A stretch of DNA of 64,000 nucleotides from Alphaproteobacteria bacterium (GCA_024279135.1 JAJRRU010000010.1:310001-374000); one strand, 5' to 3'; shown: positions 45,336 through 55,550, counted from the stretch's first letter. Notes: generated by a model not told the origin, from the letters alone. Translations and numbers: made by a program.

Positions 45336-46745
45336 ATGGCCGATGATAATTCCCAGACTAAAACATCTGTCAGCACCATGTGGGGTGGCCGGTTCGCGGG
45401 CGGACCTGACGCCCTGATGGAAGCCATCAACGCCTCGATCAGTTTCGACAAGCGCCTGTATGCCCAGGATATCGCAGGCTCTAAAGCCCATGCGGCCATG
45501 TTGGTTGCCTGTGACATTATCGCAGCCAAAGACGGAGAGGAAATCCAACGCGGGCTGGATCAGATACGGGACGAAATCGAAGCAGGAAATTTTAATTTCA
45601 AGGCCGCCCTGGAAGATATTCACATGAATGTGGAATCCCGGTTGGCAGAACTGATCGGCGAGGCGGCGGGCCGGTTGCATACGGCGCGTTCGCGCAACGA
45701 TCAGGTCGCGACCGATTTCAAGCTCTGGGTACGTGATACCCTCGATGGCATCGATGGTGCCTTGCAGAGTTTTCAGGGTGTCATGATTGATCTGGCCAAG
45801 CACCATGCCGCAACTGTGATGCCGGGATTTACCCATTTGCAAACCGCCCAGCCGGTAACTTTCGGCCATCACATGCTGGCTTATGTGGAAATGATTGGCC
45901 GCGACCGGGGGCGCTTTGCCGACTGTCGTGCGCGGCTGAACGAATGCCCGCTTGGTTCGGCGGCGCTGGCCGGCACGTCGTTTCCCATTGATCGCCAGAT
46001 GACCAGCCAGGCCCTCGGTTTTGCGCGGCCCACGGCCAATTCGCTGGATGGTGTATCGGACCGGGATTTCGCCCTGGAATTTCTTTCTGCCGCGTCAATA
46101 GCGGCCATGCACCTGTCCCGTCTGGCCGAGGAAATCGTCATCTGGACGTCTTCCCAGTTCGACTTCATCAGGCTTTCCGACGGGTTTTCCACCGGCAGCT
46201 CTATCATGCCGCAAAAACGCAACCCCGATGCCGCCGAACTGGTGCGCGCCAAGATCGGCCGCATCGTCGGGGCCATGAACGCGCTTTTGATGGTCATGAA
46301 GGGTTTGCCGTTGGCCTATGGCAAGGATATGCAGGAAGACAAGGAACCCGTCTTCGATGCCGCTCAGTCACTGGAATTGTGCATTGCTGCCATGACCGGC
46401 ATGATGGACCAGGTTGAGGTCAATGGTGATACCATGGCCGCCGCAGCCGGGACCGGGTATGCTACGGCAACCGATCTGGCTGACTGGCTGGTGCGTGAAT
46501 TGGGTTTACCGTTTCGCAATGCCCATCATGTCACCGGGGCTTTGGTCAAGCTGGCTGAAAACAAGGGACTGGGCCTTGAGGCGTTGTCTCTGACAGAAAT
46601 GCAGGGCGTTGAAAGTGGTATTACCGAGGCGGTGTTTTCCGTGCTTGGAGTGGAAAACTCGGTAGCCTCACGGCGCAGTTTCGGCGGCACGGCACCGGAA
46701 AATGTTATGGCAGCCGCCAAGTTGGCGGCCGAACGGTTTTTATAA
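45336..46745 (+). CDS. argH: argininosuccinate lyase
   Basis: A 469-residue member of the fumarase/aspartase superfamily. It has the signature [18 protein letters not shown] (about residues 287-304), the early [11 protein letters not shown], the [10 protein letters not shown] motif and [16 protein letters not shown]. It splits argininosuccinate to arginine and fumarate, the last step of arginine synthesis. It is separated from argB and argD-argF by many kilobases. The lptM gene follows within 15 bases. Confidence 0.96.
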   Translation: MADDNSQTKTSVSTMWGGRFAGGPDALMEAINASISFDKRLYAQDIAGSKAHAAMLVACDIIAAKDGEEIQRGLDQIRDEIEAGNFNFKAALEDIHMNVESRLAELIGEAAGRLHTARSRNDQVATDFKLWVRDTLDGIDGALQSFQGVMIDLAKHHAATVMPGFTHLQTAQPVTFGHHMLAYVEMIGRDRGRFADCRARLNECPLGSAALAGTSFPIDRQMTSQALGFARPTANSLDGVSDRDFALEFLSAASIAAMHLSRLAEEIVIWTSSQFDFIRLSDGFSTGSSIMPQKRNPDAAELVRAKIGRIVGAMNALLMVMKGLPLAYGKDMQEDKEPVFDAAQSLELCIAAMTGMMDQVEVNGDTMAAAAGTGYATATDLADWLVRELGLPFRNAHHVTGALVKLAENKGLGLEALSLTEMQGVESGITEAVFSVLGVENSVASRRSFGGTAPENVMAAAKLAAERFL

Positions 46746-46760
46746 TTACAGGATCGCTCT

Positions 46761-46913
46761 ATGGGATATTTATTGAAGGGTTTGTGCAGCATCGGCCGGA
46801 ACATGCCGGTGATTGTGGTTATTCTGGCTTTGGCTCTGAGCGCGTGTGGTCGGAAAAATTCGCCCATACCGCCCGAAGGGTCAAATTATCCAAAGGACTA
46901 CCCGACGAACTAG
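46761..46913 (+). CDS. lptM: small LptM-type lipoprotein
   Basis: A 50-residue protein from ATG 46761 with a lipoprotein signal, ending in LSACGRKNSPIPPEG (Cys29), then a short Pro-rich tail. A Cys-Gly-Arg-Lys lipobox followed by a Pro tail is the pattern of LptM (YifL), which helps LptD mature. A gene of this kind downstream of argH is common in proteobacteria, where lysA follows; here lysA is absent and the next gene is convergent. Confidence 0.8.
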   Translation: MGYLLKGLCSIGRNMPVIVVILALALSACGRKNSPIPPEGSNYPKDYPTN

Positions 46914-46941
46914 GGTCTGGACCCTAAGCGGATAAAACAAA

Positions 46942-46971
46942 AAGGCCGCACCCGGTCTGGGGTACGGCCTT
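46942..46971 (-). terminator. hairpin terminator between lptM and grxD
   Basis: A GC-rich stem with one mismatch (aaggccgcaccc 46942-46953 with gggtacggcctt 46960-46971) and loop GGTCTG. On the minus strand it is followed by TTTGTTTTAT, fitting termination after grxD. It may also act for lptM on the plus strand, where the tail is weaker. Confidence 0.7.
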
Positions 46972-47002
46972 GAATGTTTGTGTTTTTCCGGGTGTTCGAT
47001 GT

Positions 47003-47338
47003 TCAGGCGGCAAATTCCACTTGTTTGTCTTTCAACAGTTGTTCCAGTTCACCGTTTTCATACATTTCACGGATAATGTCACAACCACCGACAAACTCGC
47101 CCTTGACGTAGAGCTGGGGAATGGTCGGCCAGTTTGAGAACGCCTTGACGCCATCCCTGATCTCGCCGTCTTGCAGCACGTCGATACCTTTAAATTTAAC
47201 CTGAAGATTGGTCAGCAAGGTACTGACCGCAGCCGAAAATCCGCACTGTGGCATCATGGGGCTGCCCTTCATGAACAGCACTATCTGGTTTTCATCAATT
47301 TCGCTCTGGATACGATCGAATACAGGGTTATCAGTCAT
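47003..47338 (-). CDS. grxD: monothiol glutaredoxin (Grx4 type)
   Basis: A 111-residue glutaredoxin with the monothiol active-site motif QCGFS (Cys32) and the GSH-binding TIPQLYVKGEFVGGCDI. It carries 2Fe-2S clusters with BolA proteins. It lies 29 bases downstream of the bolA-type gene and is the last gene of purL-bolA-grxD. Confidence 0.95.
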   Translation of the reverse strand: MTDNPVFDRIQSEIDENQIVLFMKGSPMMPQCGFSAAVSTLLTNLQVKFKGIDVLQDGEIRDGVKAFSNWPTIPQLYVKGEFVGGCDIIREMYENGELEQLLKDKQVEFAA

Positions 47339-47367
47339 TTCAGTTGGTCCTTATGTCACAGTTTTGC

Positions 47368-47610
47368 TTAAGTGTCGTTATTGGGTACGCTGGTTTGCAG
47401 GGCAAGGGCGTGAAGTTCGCCGCCCATTCGGCCTTGCAATGCATTGTAGACAAGCTGGTGTTGCTGGACGCGGTTCATACCTTCAAATGTCTGGGAGATG
47501 ACATGGGCCGAATAATGATCGCCATCGCCGGCCAGGTCTTCGATGCTGACTTGCGCATCAGGCAAGGCTTCTTTAATCAGGCGTTCAATATCAGTCGCTT
47601 CCATAGCCAT
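47368..47610 (-). CDS. bolA: BolA-family protein
   Basis: An 80-residue BolA/IbaG protein. It has helix 1 around IERLIKEALPDAQVSIEDLAG, the family motif HQLVYNALQGRMGGELHALAL with the invariant His-rich segment and a conserved His in DHYSAHVIS. It pairs with the adjacent glutaredoxin in Fe-S and redox sensing. Its ATG (47610) has AGGA eight bases upstream. A duplicated 22-bp block, including that ribosome binding site, lies in its leader. Confidence 0.93.
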   Translation of the reverse strand: MAMEATDIERLIKEALPDAQVSIEDLAGDGDHYSAHVISQTFEGMNRVQQHQLVYNALQGRMGGELHALALQTSVPNNDT

Positions 47611-47614
47611 GGTT

Positions 47615-47658
47615 TATGTCCTTTGCATAGATTTGTTATGTCCTTTGCATAGATTTGT
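47615..47658. repeat. 22-bp tandem direct repeat in the bolA leader
   Basis: Two exact copies of tatgtcctttgcatagatttgt (first at 47615-47636, second at 47637-47658). Read on the minus strand each copy contains ATGCAAAGGACATAA, a 4-codon mini-frame ending in TAA, and the AGGA that serves bolA. The ribosome binding region of bolA is thus duplicated. Confidence 0.9.
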
Positions 47659-47746
47659 TATATCTATAGTCACGATATGGTCCGTAATGGCATCACGTCA
47701 ACCATAAGAAAAATATGGGTATTACGTAATGCTCCTTCGCGCCTGA

Positions 47747-49960
47747 TCAGATCGCCATATATTCCGGCATCCAGCCCTCGTGGCAGGCACGTAAATCTTG
47801 CAAGGCAACCTGTCCGTGCTGGTCAATACTAATGGTTTCGCCGCCCGTTGTGCCCAGACACATCGCCCTGACCCCGGCGCTTTGCGCGGCCTGTAACAAG
47901 GCTTGTGAATTATCGGGGCCGGTGGTCAACAGATATCGGGCCTGATCCTCACCAAACATCCAGTCATTGATGGAACCATCTTCGGTGAACGCCGGATCAA
48001 GCTGGACGCCTATATTTCCGGCCATGGCCATTTCCGCAACCGCTATCAGCAATCCGCCGCCTGAAATATCATGACAGGCCGTGACCGTACCGGCAAGGAT
48101 CTGCTGGCGGACAAAGTCACCGTTGGTACGTTCACTCTCAAGATCGACCAAAGGCGGGGCGTAAGTGGTCTTATTATCCGGTTCAGCCAGTTTCATGTAC
48201 AGCGACTGACCCACATGGCCCAGCGTATCACCGATCACGATCAGAATATGATCGCTATCCTTAAAGGCAATGGTCGCACATTTCGATATATCGTCAATAA
48301 TACCGACCCCGCCAATCACCGGTGTGGGCAGGATAGCCTTGCCCTCGGTTTCGTTGTAGAGCGATACATTGCCCGATACGATGGGGAAATCCAGTGCGAT
48401 GCAGGCTTGCCCCATGCCGTCGATACAGCCCACAAACTGGCCCATAATCTCAGGTTTCTGGGGGTTGCCAAAATTCATATTGTCGGTGCACGCCAATGGT
48501 GTGGCCCCGGTCGCGGTGATGTTGCGCCAGGCTTCGGCAACGGCCTGTTTGCCGCCCTGGATGGGATCGGCGAAACAGTATCGCGGCGTGCAATCGCTGG
48601 TCGATGCCAGACCTTTGTTGGTACCAAAGACACGGACCATTGCCGCATCGCCACCCGGGCGGACCACCGTATCGGCCATAACCATGTGATCGTACTGTTC
48701 CCATATCCAGCGTTTGCTTGCCAGATCGGGTGTGGCGAGCAGGGCCTTGAGAACCTCGAGGGGCTGTTGCCGGGCAACAGTACCGGTAACGGTTGCCGCT
48801 GTTTTGGCAGCAACTGTCTTGACCCAGGGCCGGTCATATTCGGGCGATGCCTCGGCCAGCGGATCGATGGGCAGATCGGCAACCACCTGACCCTTGTGAC
48901 GCAGAACCATGTGGCCGGTGTCGGTTAACCTGCCGACCACGGAGAAATCCAGCTCCCATTTATCGAAAATGGCCTTTGCTGCTTCTTCACAGTCGGGTTT
49001 CAGGACCATGAGCATACGTTCCTGGCTTTCCGACAGCATCATTTCATAGGCCGTCATGTCGGGTTCGCGCTGGGGTACCATATCCAGATCCAGCTCCACA
49101 CCCATGCCGCCTTTGGACGCCATCTCAAAAGACGAAGAGGTCAGTCCGGCGGCCCCCATGTCCTGGATGCCGACGATCATATCGGTCGCCATCAGTTCCA
49201 TGCAGGCTTCCAGCAACAGTTTTTCGGTAAACGGATCGCCAACCTGTACGGTGGGTCGTTTTTCCTCGGTGTCGGCATTAAATTCGGTCGAAGCCATGGT
49301 CGCACCGTGGATGCCGTCGCGCCCTGTCTTGGCACCCACATAAACGATTGGGTTGCCGATGCCGCTGGCCGCCGAATAGAAAATCCGGTCCGTCTCGGCC
49401 AGACCGATGGTCATGGCATTGACCAGAATATTACCGTTATAGGCCGCATCAAATTCACATTCGCCGCCCACGGTGGGAACCCCCATACAGTTGCCATAGC
49501 CGCCGATGCCCGATACCACTCCGGCCACCAGATGGCGGGTTTTGGGATGCTCAATACTGCCGAAGCGCAGGGCGTTCAGGTTGGCAATGGGGCGCGCGCC
49601 CATGGTGAAAACATCACGCATGATACCGCCGACCCCGGTCGCTGCACCCTGATAGGGCTCAATATAACTGGGGTGATTGTGACTTTCCATTTTGAAGATG
49701 ACGGCCTTGCCATCGCCGATGTCGATGACCCCGGCGTTTTCGCCGGGACCACAGATCACCCAGGGTGCCGTGGTGGGCAGGGTCTTGAGCCATTTTTTCG
49801 AAGACTTGTACGAGCAGTGCTCAGACCACATGACCGAAAAAATACCCAGTTCTGTATGGTTGGGTTCGCGGCCCATAATGTCGAGTATAAGCGCGTATTC
49901 CTCGGCATTCAGGCCATGTTCGGCGATGATATTGGGGGTGATTTTTATTGAATTATCCAT
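47747..49960 (-). CDS. purL: phosphoribosylformylglycinamidine synthase subunit PurL
   Basis: A 737-residue small-type PurL. It has the N-terminal region [59 protein letters not shown] (catalytic His in the HNHPS context) and the ATP motif GGxGD-like [10 protein letters not shown]. With PurQ and PurS it makes FGAM from FGAR, ATP and glutamine. It precedes the bolA-grxD genes. Between it and purQ lie the ompA-like and rhomboid genes on the same strand. Confidence 0.95.
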   Translation of the reverse strand: MDNSIKITPNIIAEHGLNAEEYALILDIMGREPNHTELGIFSVMWSEHCSYKSSKKWLKTLPTTAPWVICGPGENAGVIDIGDGKAVIFKMESHNHPSYIEPYQGAATGVGGIMRDVFTMGARPIANLNALRFGSIEHPKTRHLVAGVVSGIGGYGNCMGVPTVGGECEFDAAYNGNILVNAMTIGLAETDRIFYSAASGIGNPIVYVGAKTGRDGIHGATMASTEFNADTEEKRPTVQVGDPFTEKLLLEACMELMATDMIVGIQDMGAAGLTSSSFEMASKGGMGVELDLDMVPQREPDMTAYEMMLSESQERMLMVLKPDCEEAAKAIFDKWELDFSVVGRLTDTGHMVLRHKGQVVADLPIDPLAEASPEYDRPWVKTVAAKTAATVTGTVARQQPLEVLKALLATPDLASKRWIWEQYDHMVMADTVVRPGGDAAMVRVFGTNKGLASTSDCTPRYCFADPIQGGKQAVAEAWRNITATGATPLACTDNMNFGNPQKPEIMGQFVGCIDGMGQACIALDFPIVSGNVSLYNETEGKAILPTPVIGGVGIIDDISKCATIAFKDSDHILIVIGDTLGHVGQSLYMKLAEPDNKTTYAPPLVDLESERTNGDFVRQQILAGTVTACHDISGGGLLIAVAEMAMAGNIGVQLDPAFTEDGSINDWMFGEDQARYLLTTGPDNSQALLQAAQSAGVRAMCLGTTGGETISIDQHGQVALQDLRACHEGWMPEYMAI

Positions 49961-50035
49961 GATGGCATGTACATAGCAGATCGTGTCCGATAAGCAATGT
50001 CTTTAACCCCTTATCAACCCTGTTTTATCCCGCGT

Positions 50036-50821
50036 TTACCCCCAGGGTTTACCCGGACCGGGCGGTTTTTTAGCCCCCCGGTCAATGCGTCGGATGGTGA
50101 TGCCGCGTGGCAGCGGGCGCACCGGTTGATCTGGTGTGCCCGTCATGCCCTGTAACAGCTCAACATCCTTGTGCTTGAAAAACGGGATCAGGATCAATCC
50201 TGCTACCAGCCCGCCAATGTGTGCCCACCACGCAACATTGCCGCCACCGCCCTGGAAGATGCTGAAAACCTGGATGCCGATCCACAGGCCGAGCACAATC
50301 CAGGCCGGGATAGCGATGACAAAATAGAATATCAGGGTGTGGATCGATGCCTTGGGGTGGAGCAGCAAATAGGCCCCGATAACACCGGAAATAGCACCTG
50401 ACGCGCCGATCATGGGCACCTCGGAGGTCGGCTCGATGATGCCGTGGGTCAGAGCCGCAGCCATGCCGCACAGAATATAGAAAACCGTGAAGCGGGTGTG
50501 ACCCATTGCATCTTCGATGTTATCGCCCAGCACCCAAAGGAACAGCATATTGCCGATCAGGTGCATCCAGCCTGCGTGCAGGAACATGCTGGTGAACAAC
50601 GTGATATCAGCGGGAACCATGAACAGTTCCGGGGGCAGCTCCGCATAGCCAAAGATCACCGCAGGAATGGCTCCGAGGCCAAGAACCAGAAGATGCCCAT
50701 CCTCTTCGCTTAGGGCTTGCTGCCCCAGGAAGGCAAGCACACACAGCGCGATTATTGTGACGGTGACGTACTGAAACCGGATGCGTGTTTTCGGGTTATC
50801 ATCGTAAAGGGGCAGTAGCAT
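50036..50821 (-). CDS. rhomboid-family intramembrane serine protease
   Basis: ATG 50821 (MLLPLYDDNPKTRIRF) gives a 261-residue rhomboid; an upstream TTG frame to 50872 is open but weaker. The catalytic Ser is in GASGAISGVIGA, and the His partner in AHIGGLVAGL near the C-terminus. Six transmembrane helices and the WxxxLF-type region (LHAGWMHLIGNMLFLWVLGD) are seen. It cleaves transmembrane helices in the inner membrane. It lies between the OmpA-family gene and purL on the same strand. Substrates are unknown. Confidence 0.9.
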   Translation of the reverse strand: MLLPLYDDNPKTRIRFQYVTVTIIALCVLAFLGQQALSEEDGHLLVLGLGAIPAVIFGYAELPPELFMVPADITLFTSMFLHAGWMHLIGNMLFLWVLGDNIEDAMGHTRFTVFYILCGMAAALTHGIIEPTSEVPMIGASGAISGVIGAYLLLHPKASIHTLIFYFVIAIPAWIVLGLWIGIQVFSIFQGGGGNVAWWAHIGGLVAGLILIPFFKHKDVELLQGMTGTPDQPVRPLPRGITIRRIDRGAKKPPGPGKPWG

Positions 50822-50877
50822 GAGAAGTCCGGATTGTTGTCGTATAAAGCCATTAACATTTTTTATCGGCAACTGGT

Positions 50878-52029
50878 TTAAGGCTTGAAGATAATTTCGA
50901 CGCGCCTGTTCTGGGCTGCGCGGACCCCGTCTTTTGTCTCAAGTACCGGCTGGTCTTCACCGAACCATTCAGTGGTGATCCAGGGGCTTGCCACGCCGCG
51001 GGCAACCAGGGCATCGCGGACTTTCTCGGCGCGTATTTTTGACAGCTTGGTGTTGTTTTTCATGGTCCCGGAGCGATCGGCATGTCCGCTGACAAGAATA
51101 CGGATGACTTTACCGTCCTCGATTTTCAGGGCGTTGTGAGCCGCCAGTTGAATAACCGCCATGCCTTGGTCATTAAGCGCCGCACTGTTCCAGTCAAATA
51201 ATAACCTGTAGGCAGTGGGATAGGTCGGCAGGCTCGGTGCGACCGTTTGCTGTGTGTTATCGACAGCGGCGGTCAGGATTTCAGGTTTTGGTTTGGCCGG
51301 TAATGTGACGGCTGGAGGGGGTGCGGCAGGCATGACAGCGGCTGCCTGGCTGACCGGCTCACTTGCCGATCCACTTGTCTGGCCACCAAAATTGAAGGTG
51401 ATACCCAGCATCAGGGCATGGTTGGCGTATTGCTGGCTGACTGCGGTGCCGTTGCCCGTGTTGAAATCCAGATCCCGTGTCGAGAAATATCGGTAATCGG
51501 CATTAAACGCCATACCTTGGGACACTTGATAGGACATACCCACGATCCCCTGATAGGCCAGGGCCGTGTCGGTATCGTTGATGGAGGTCGCAGCTACAGG
51601 CGACAGGCTGTTTGCCTTGACTTTGGCGGCCCCCAGACCGAGGCCCACATAGGGCGAAAAAGGCCCGTCTGTGGATAGATCATAATAGCCATTCAGCATG
51701 GCGCTGAGGGCCCGTACATCACCGGATGCCGCGCTATTGCTGATGCTGTCCGCATCGCTCCATCGGCTGCCCAGTTCGATTTCGTTGCGCCAACCGCTGT
51801 CATACTCATAGCCCACGGAAATAGATGCCACCGCGCCGGTCTCGAATTCTGCACTTGAATTGATGCCAGTCCCGCTGATGTCTGAATCGGACGTTTGCCC
51901 TACGCCGCCGGAAAAACCGGCATAAAAGCCGCCCGAGAGAGCCGGAGAGGCAGAACTCAGAACGAATAGAAGTGAGATAGCAGTTAAAAAATTCCGAAAA
52001 CCGAATGGGGTATAAATTGCAGACGCCAT
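50878..52029 (-). CDS. outer membrane protein: beta-barrel plus OmpA-like domain
   Basis: A 383-residue protein with a signal peptide (about residues 1-32, ending ASPALSG), followed by a Gly-rich OmpA-type beta-barrel (YAGFSGGVGQ, GYEYDSGWRNEIELG, PYVGLGLGAAKV). A Pro/Ala linker (about 215-270) leads to the peptidoglycan-binding OmpA domain. It has GHADRSGTMKNNTKLSKIRAEKVRDALV (given in parts: GHADRSG and the LSKIRAEKVRDAL helix) and NRRVEIIF. It links the outer membrane to the wall. A stem-loop lies in its leader. Confidence 0.92.
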   Translation of the reverse strand: MASAIYTPFGFRNFLTAISLLFVLSSASPALSGGFYAGFSGGVGQTSDSDISGTGINSSAEFETGAVASISVGYEYDSGWRNEIELGSRWSDADSISNSAASGDVRALSAMLNGYYDLSTDGPFSPYVGLGLGAAKVKANSLSPVAATSINDTDTALAYQGIVGMSYQVSQGMAFNADYRYFSTRDLDFNTGNGTAVSQQYANHALMLGITFNFGGQTSGSASEPVSQAAAVMPAAPPPAVTLPAKPKPEILTAAVDNTQQTVAPSLPTYPTAYRLLFDWNSAALNDQGMAVIQLAAHNALKIEDGKVIRILVSGHADRSGTMKNNTKLSKIRAEKVRDALVARGVASPWITTEWFGEDQPVLETKDGVRAAQNRRVEIIFKP

Positions 52030-52058
52030 TTACTATGTTCCCGTACCACTGAATTGCC

Positions 52059-52079
52059 TTCGCACCACGAAGGTGCGAA
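52059..52079 (-). promoter_or_regulatory. stem-loop in the 5' leader of the OmpA-family gene
   Basis: A perfect 8-bp stem (ttcgcacc / ggtgcgaa) with a 5-base loop, 30 bases before the start codon. Upstream, TATAGT at 52093-52098 (minus strand) is a plausible -10. The hairpin lacks a T tail, so it could stabilise the mRNA or act as a weak stop after purQ. Confidence 0.5.
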
Positions 52080-52110
52080 TCGGATTGGGAAAACTATACT
52101 ATATGTTGTC

Positions 52111-52803
52111 TCAGGCCGCGAGTACTTCCACAAGACCTTGGAACATTGGCCGTCCATCCGTGCCACCAAGCTCGGCCTCCATCAGCCGTTCGGGGTGGGG
52201 CATCATGCCGAGAACATTGAGGTTTTTATTGTAAATACCGGCAATATTTTCAAGCGATCCGTTTGGATTTGCGCCATCCGTGACATTACCGCCTTCGTCG
52301 CAATAGCGAAATGCCACCAGATTATCCTGGTTGAGGCCAGCCAGGGTATCATCATCGGCGAAATAGTTGCCGTCATGGTTGGCAATGGGGATGCGAATGG
52401 CACTGTTTTGGGTATAAAGGGCGGTAAACGCCGTATCATTGCGCTCCACACGCAACCACACATCGCGACAGATAAATTTCAGGTTGGCATTGCGCATCAG
52501 CACGCCGGGCAGCAAGCCCGCTTCGCTCAGTATCTGGAAACCGTTGCAGATGCCGAGAACCCGAACCCCACGATTGGCTTGGGTGACCACCTCGCGCATG
52601 ATCGGAGAATTGGCCGCCATGGCACCGGAGCGCAAATAATCGCCATAGGAGAACCCGCCCGGAATAACAATCAAATCCACCGCAGGCATAGTCGCATCAC
52701 CGTGCCAGACCATAATCGGTTCGCTGCCAAAGGTGTTGCGCAGGGCGACCTGGGCGTCACGGTCACAGTTCGAGGCCGGAAAAACGATGACAGCGGTTTT
52801 CAT
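52111..52803 (-). CDS. purQ: phosphoribosylformylglycinamidine synthase subunit PurQ
   Basis: A 230-residue class I glutamine amidotransferase. It has the nucleophile Cys86 in [13 protein letters not shown], an oxyanion-type GGFSYGDYL (residues 49-57) and the His-Glu pair in [12 protein letters not shown] near the C-terminus. It supplies ammonia to PurL for FGAM synthesis. It lies 3 bases after purS. Confidence 0.95.
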   Translation of the reverse strand: MKTAVIVFPASNCDRDAQVALRNTFGSEPIMVWHGDATMPAVDLIVIPGGFSYGDYLRSGAMAANSPIMREVVTQANRGVRVLGICNGFQILSEAGLLPGVLMRNANLKFICRDVWLRVERNDTAFTALYTQNSAIRIPIANHDGNYFADDDTLAGLNQDNLVAFRYCDEGGNVTDGANPNGSLENIAGIYNKNLNVLGMMPHPERLMEAELGGTDGRPMFQGLVEVLAA

Positions 52804-52806
52804 GGC

Positions 52807-53049
52807 TCAGCTTTCCAGCTCGATGGTGTAGTTTTCAATAACCATGTTGGCGAGCAATTTGCGGCACATTTCATCGACGCTGGATCGGGCTGCCTCGGTG
52901 TCGGTTTCGGCCAGCTCCAGTTCAATGATCTTGCCCTGGCGGACCTCATTGACACCATCAAACCCGAGGGAACCCAGGGCGTGCTGAACCGCCTTGCCCT
53001 GAGGGTCAAGAACGCCGTTTTTCAACATGACATGAATACGCGCTTTCAC
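52807..53049 (-). CDS. purS: phosphoribosylformylglycinamidine synthase subunit PurS
   Basis: An 80-residue PurS with the N-terminal strand KARIHVMLKNGVLDPQGKAV and the LGFDGVNEVRQGKIIEL region. It starts at GTG 53049, with AAGGAG nine bases upstream. PurS bridges PurL and PurQ in bacteria that have the small PurL. It is followed directly by purQ. Confidence 0.93.
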   Translation of the reverse strand: MKARIHVMLKNGVLDPQGKAVQHALGSLGFDGVNEVRQGKIIELELAETDTEAARSSVDEMCRKLLANMVIENYTIELES

Positions 53050-53087
53050 TTTTATCGCTCCTTGGTATTTCCCTGGTATGACAGGGT

Positions 53088-53852
53088 CTATTGAATGGTG
53101 TCGGGACCGGGCATGTCACGCGGTCCGCTTTCAGGCATAATGCCCAGACGCCGGGCGACTTCCTGATAGGCTTCTTCCACACCGCCGAGATCACGGCGGA
53201 AGCGGTCCTTGTCCATCTTTTCATTGGTTTTGACATCCCACAAGCGACACGAGTCGGGGCTGATCTCATCGGCCAGCAGGATTCTCATCTGGTCATCATC
53301 CCAGACTCGGCCAAATTCCAGTTTGAAATCGATCAGCCGCAGTCCGATACCGTAAAACAGGCCACCCAGAAAATCGTTGATACGCAGGGACATGGCCATA
53401 ATCTCATCCAGATCCTGACTGGTTGCCCAGCCGAAAGCGGTGATGTGCTCCTCGGTAATCAGGGGGTCGTTCAGCTCATCGGATTTATAGCAAAATTCAA
53501 TGATGGAGCGGGGCAGTGCAGTGCCTTCTTCCATGTCGAAACGTTTGGCAAGTGAGCCGGCGACTACATTGCGCACGATAACTTCCAGCGGAATGATCTC
53601 AACCTGACGGATCAGTTGCTCGCGCATGTTCAATCGACGGATAAAATGAGTCGGTATACCGATGTCACCCAAACGGTTCATCAGGTATTCTGATATGCGG
53701 TTGTTGATGACACCCTTGCCTGTAATGGTGCCTTTTTTCTTGTTGTTGAACGCCGTGGCGTCGTCCTTGAAATATTGTACCAGGGTGCCCGGCTCGGGGC
53801 CTTCAAAAAGGACCTTTGCCTTGCCTTCATAAATCTGTCTGCGTCTGGCCAT
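53088..53852 (-). CDS. purC: phosphoribosylaminoimidazole-succinocarboxamide synthase
   Basis: ATG 53852 ([18 protein letters not shown]) gives 254 residues, the usual SAICAR synthetase length; a frame from 53951 is open but adds no features. Motifs include [36 protein letters not shown] and [10 protein letters not shown]. It joins CAIR and aspartate with ATP. It is the first gene of purC-purS-purQ and is followed 38 bases later by purS. The 220 bases upstream should hold the promoter. Confidence 0.96.
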   Translation of the reverse strand: MARRRQIYEGKAKVLFEGPEPGTLVQYFKDDATAFNNKKKGTITGKGVINNRISEYLMNRLGDIGIPTHFIRRLNMREQLIRQVEIIPLEVIVRNVVAGSLAKRFDMEEGTALPRSIIEFCYKSDELNDPLITEEHITAFGWATSQDLDEIMAMSLRINDFLGGLFYGIGLRLIDFKLEFGRVWDDDQMRILLADEISPDSCRLWDVKTNEKMDKDRFRRDLGGVEEAYQEVARRLGIMPESGPRDMPGPDTIQ

Positions 53853-54072
53853 GTGCGGTATTCCGGTGAGAAGTGAGGCCCCGGCACCATGACCCGATAT
53901 TTCTATGGGGTGATGTATGCTGGCCTGGAAAATTCCATTTGCTAAAGTCACTGGTCAATGGTTCTTTAACCAATATTAGCACCCTATAGCAGGTGACATG
54001 GTCAATGACAACGCAATACCCTGTTAGAAATCGGGTATTGTCTGCTGTGTCCGTTACAATTAAATGCCCGGG

Positions 54073-54873
54073 TTATAATACCACATCCTGCCATGGGGTA
54101 ATGCCCGGCGCGCCGGGGGTGAATATCCAGCGCGCTTTCACAGCCCTTCCCATAATAGCCAGGGCGGGCTGGTGGCGGGGCAGGGCAATCAACGACGATG
54201 AAATGGTTGCAAAGTTGCTGCCGGGCACGGCATCGATCAACAGGGCTGCGCTGCGGTTATCATTATTATCCCTGTTATTTGCCCGCGTCCGGTCAGCCAT
54301 CAGATCCTGCCAGGCGGTCCAGTCGTTATCGTCCGGTTGGGGTGGTGGGCTCTGGTGAAAGCGCGGCAGGTGGCGGGCCGAACGGGCACAGAGGGGGCGG
54401 TCACTGTAATGGCTCAAACCATGGGCCGTGACCATTGAAAGCCCGGGTTTGATGGGCTGTTTGAGAATGTGCGGGGTCTCGCCATCGTTGATCAGCAACC
54501 AGCCCCCCAGGGCATCGGCGATAACCAGATTGAAGGGACGCCAGGCCGCCGGATCAAGGTTGCTCAGGGCCTCGGCAGCGGTCTCGGCATCGCCGTGGTC
54601 GAGCGCGTCCAGAGGCAGTTCACCGCGGCTGCGTTTGTCGACTGCGGGGCCAAGGCTGTTTATGCGGTTGAGGATACCGGCCACAACACCATCATCGTTC
54701 ACTGCGAGCCAGGTACCACCGCCCAGATCGTCATGCCCGGCCGTGACGTGGTGGCGATCTGGCCAGTGGCGAGCCGGGGGTTGACACGGCCGGTCCCGCA
54801 TTTCGTCTCGATTGGACGCGATGATAACCGGCCAGTCATGCCCGGCCCGGATCAGGATAATCAGTGTGCACAT
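54073..54873 (-). CDS. NRDE-family (TANGO2-like) protein
   Basis: A 266-residue protein beginning MCTLIILIRAG, with the conserved IIASNRDE motif (residues 18-25). The N-terminal Cys2 fits the Ntn-hydrolase-like fold of the NRDE/TANGO2 family. It has GTWLAVNDDGVVAGILNRI, another hallmark. The eukaryotic relative is linked to haem and lipid handling, but the bacterial role is not established. It is a stand-alone gene at the upstream end of the purine block. Confidence 0.88.
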   Translation of the reverse strand: MCTLIILIRAGHDWPVIIASNRDEMRDRPCQPPARHWPDRHHVTAGHDDLGGGTWLAVNDDGVVAGILNRINSLGPAVDKRSRGELPLDALDHGDAETAAEALSNLDPAAWRPFNLVIADALGGWLLINDGETPHILKQPIKPGLSMVTAHGLSHYSDRPLCARSARHLPRFHQSPPPQPDDNDWTAWQDLMADRTRANNRDNNDNRSAALLIDAVPGSNFATISSSLIALPRHQPALAIMGRAVKARWIFTPGAPGITPWQDVVL

Positions 54874-54942
54874 GCCTTGGGGTTACGCTGTTGTGGCAAA
54901 CAGGTCAACCGGTGTTTGACTATGCGTTGGTGTGTTCGGGGA

Positions 54943-55332
54943 TTACATACCTCTGGCCACGGCGCGGACATAAACCATTATACCGGCGCCAATAACCAGG
55001 GTAAGAGTCAGGATTATCAAAGTCCTGGTGATCGGGGCGTTCAGAAAGTCGAACAGGTGAGCATCGCCATCGAGACGCTCGGGTTCAGCCGTTTTGTCCT
55101 GGGCAGTCTTTTTTATTTCTGTTTTCTTGATTTTTTGAAAGATGGTTTTGGACTGGGCCTTGCCATCAGTATCGGCGTGCCCCTCCCGGATAACTCTAAC
55201 GCCGGTATAAACAGCTTCATCAAACATCATACGGGCTTCGGATAGGGCCTGATTTTCTTCAGGGAAAGAAGATTCAACATCCCAGTGGTTTTGTTTGTAT
55301 GTATAGACGACGTAAGAAGCTTCGGCATGCAT
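54943..55332 (-). CDS. tail-anchored small membrane protein, hypothetical
   Basis: A 129-residue protein. Residues 1-55 form a small alpha/beta domain (SYVVYTYKQNHWDVESSFPEE), a Lys/Thr/Glu-rich linker follows and a single hydrophobic helix (about 102-123, TRTLIILTLTLVIGAGIMVYV) ends the chain. The topology suggests a cytoplasmic domain anchored at the inner membrane. It lies 69 bases upstream of the NRDE gene on the same strand. I recognise no family. Confidence 0.65.
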   Translation of the reverse strand: MHAEASYVVYTYKQNHWDVESSFPEENQALSEARMMFDEAVYTGVRVIREGHADTDGKAQSKTIFQKIKKTEIKKTAQDKTAEPERLDGDAHLFDFLNAPITRTLIILTLTLVIGAGIMVYVRAVARGM

Positions 55333-55550
55333 CGAGATTTTCCTCCTTCAGGATATTTAGCAATCAACGCGGGTATTATAATCATGGCACTCCATGAAAA
55401 TAGGTAATAAATCAGTTTCCCAATTATGCCAAAAATTTTGCCGTGGCAAAACCCTAATTCAGGATTATTTAAGCAATTTAGTGTATATTAGCGGCTTTTT
55501 TTTGCGTATTTTCACATCGTGGAATAGCTTTGTGCCTTTTTGGAACGATT

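Noticed and set aside
48071-48928. A 285-codon plus-strand frame inside purL
   Set aside because: Antisense shadow of purL; no ribosome binding site or recognisable domain.
52054-53094. A 346-codon plus-strand frame over purQ and purS
   Set aside because: It is antisense to two well-supported purine genes and crosses their boundary; composition is that of a shadow.
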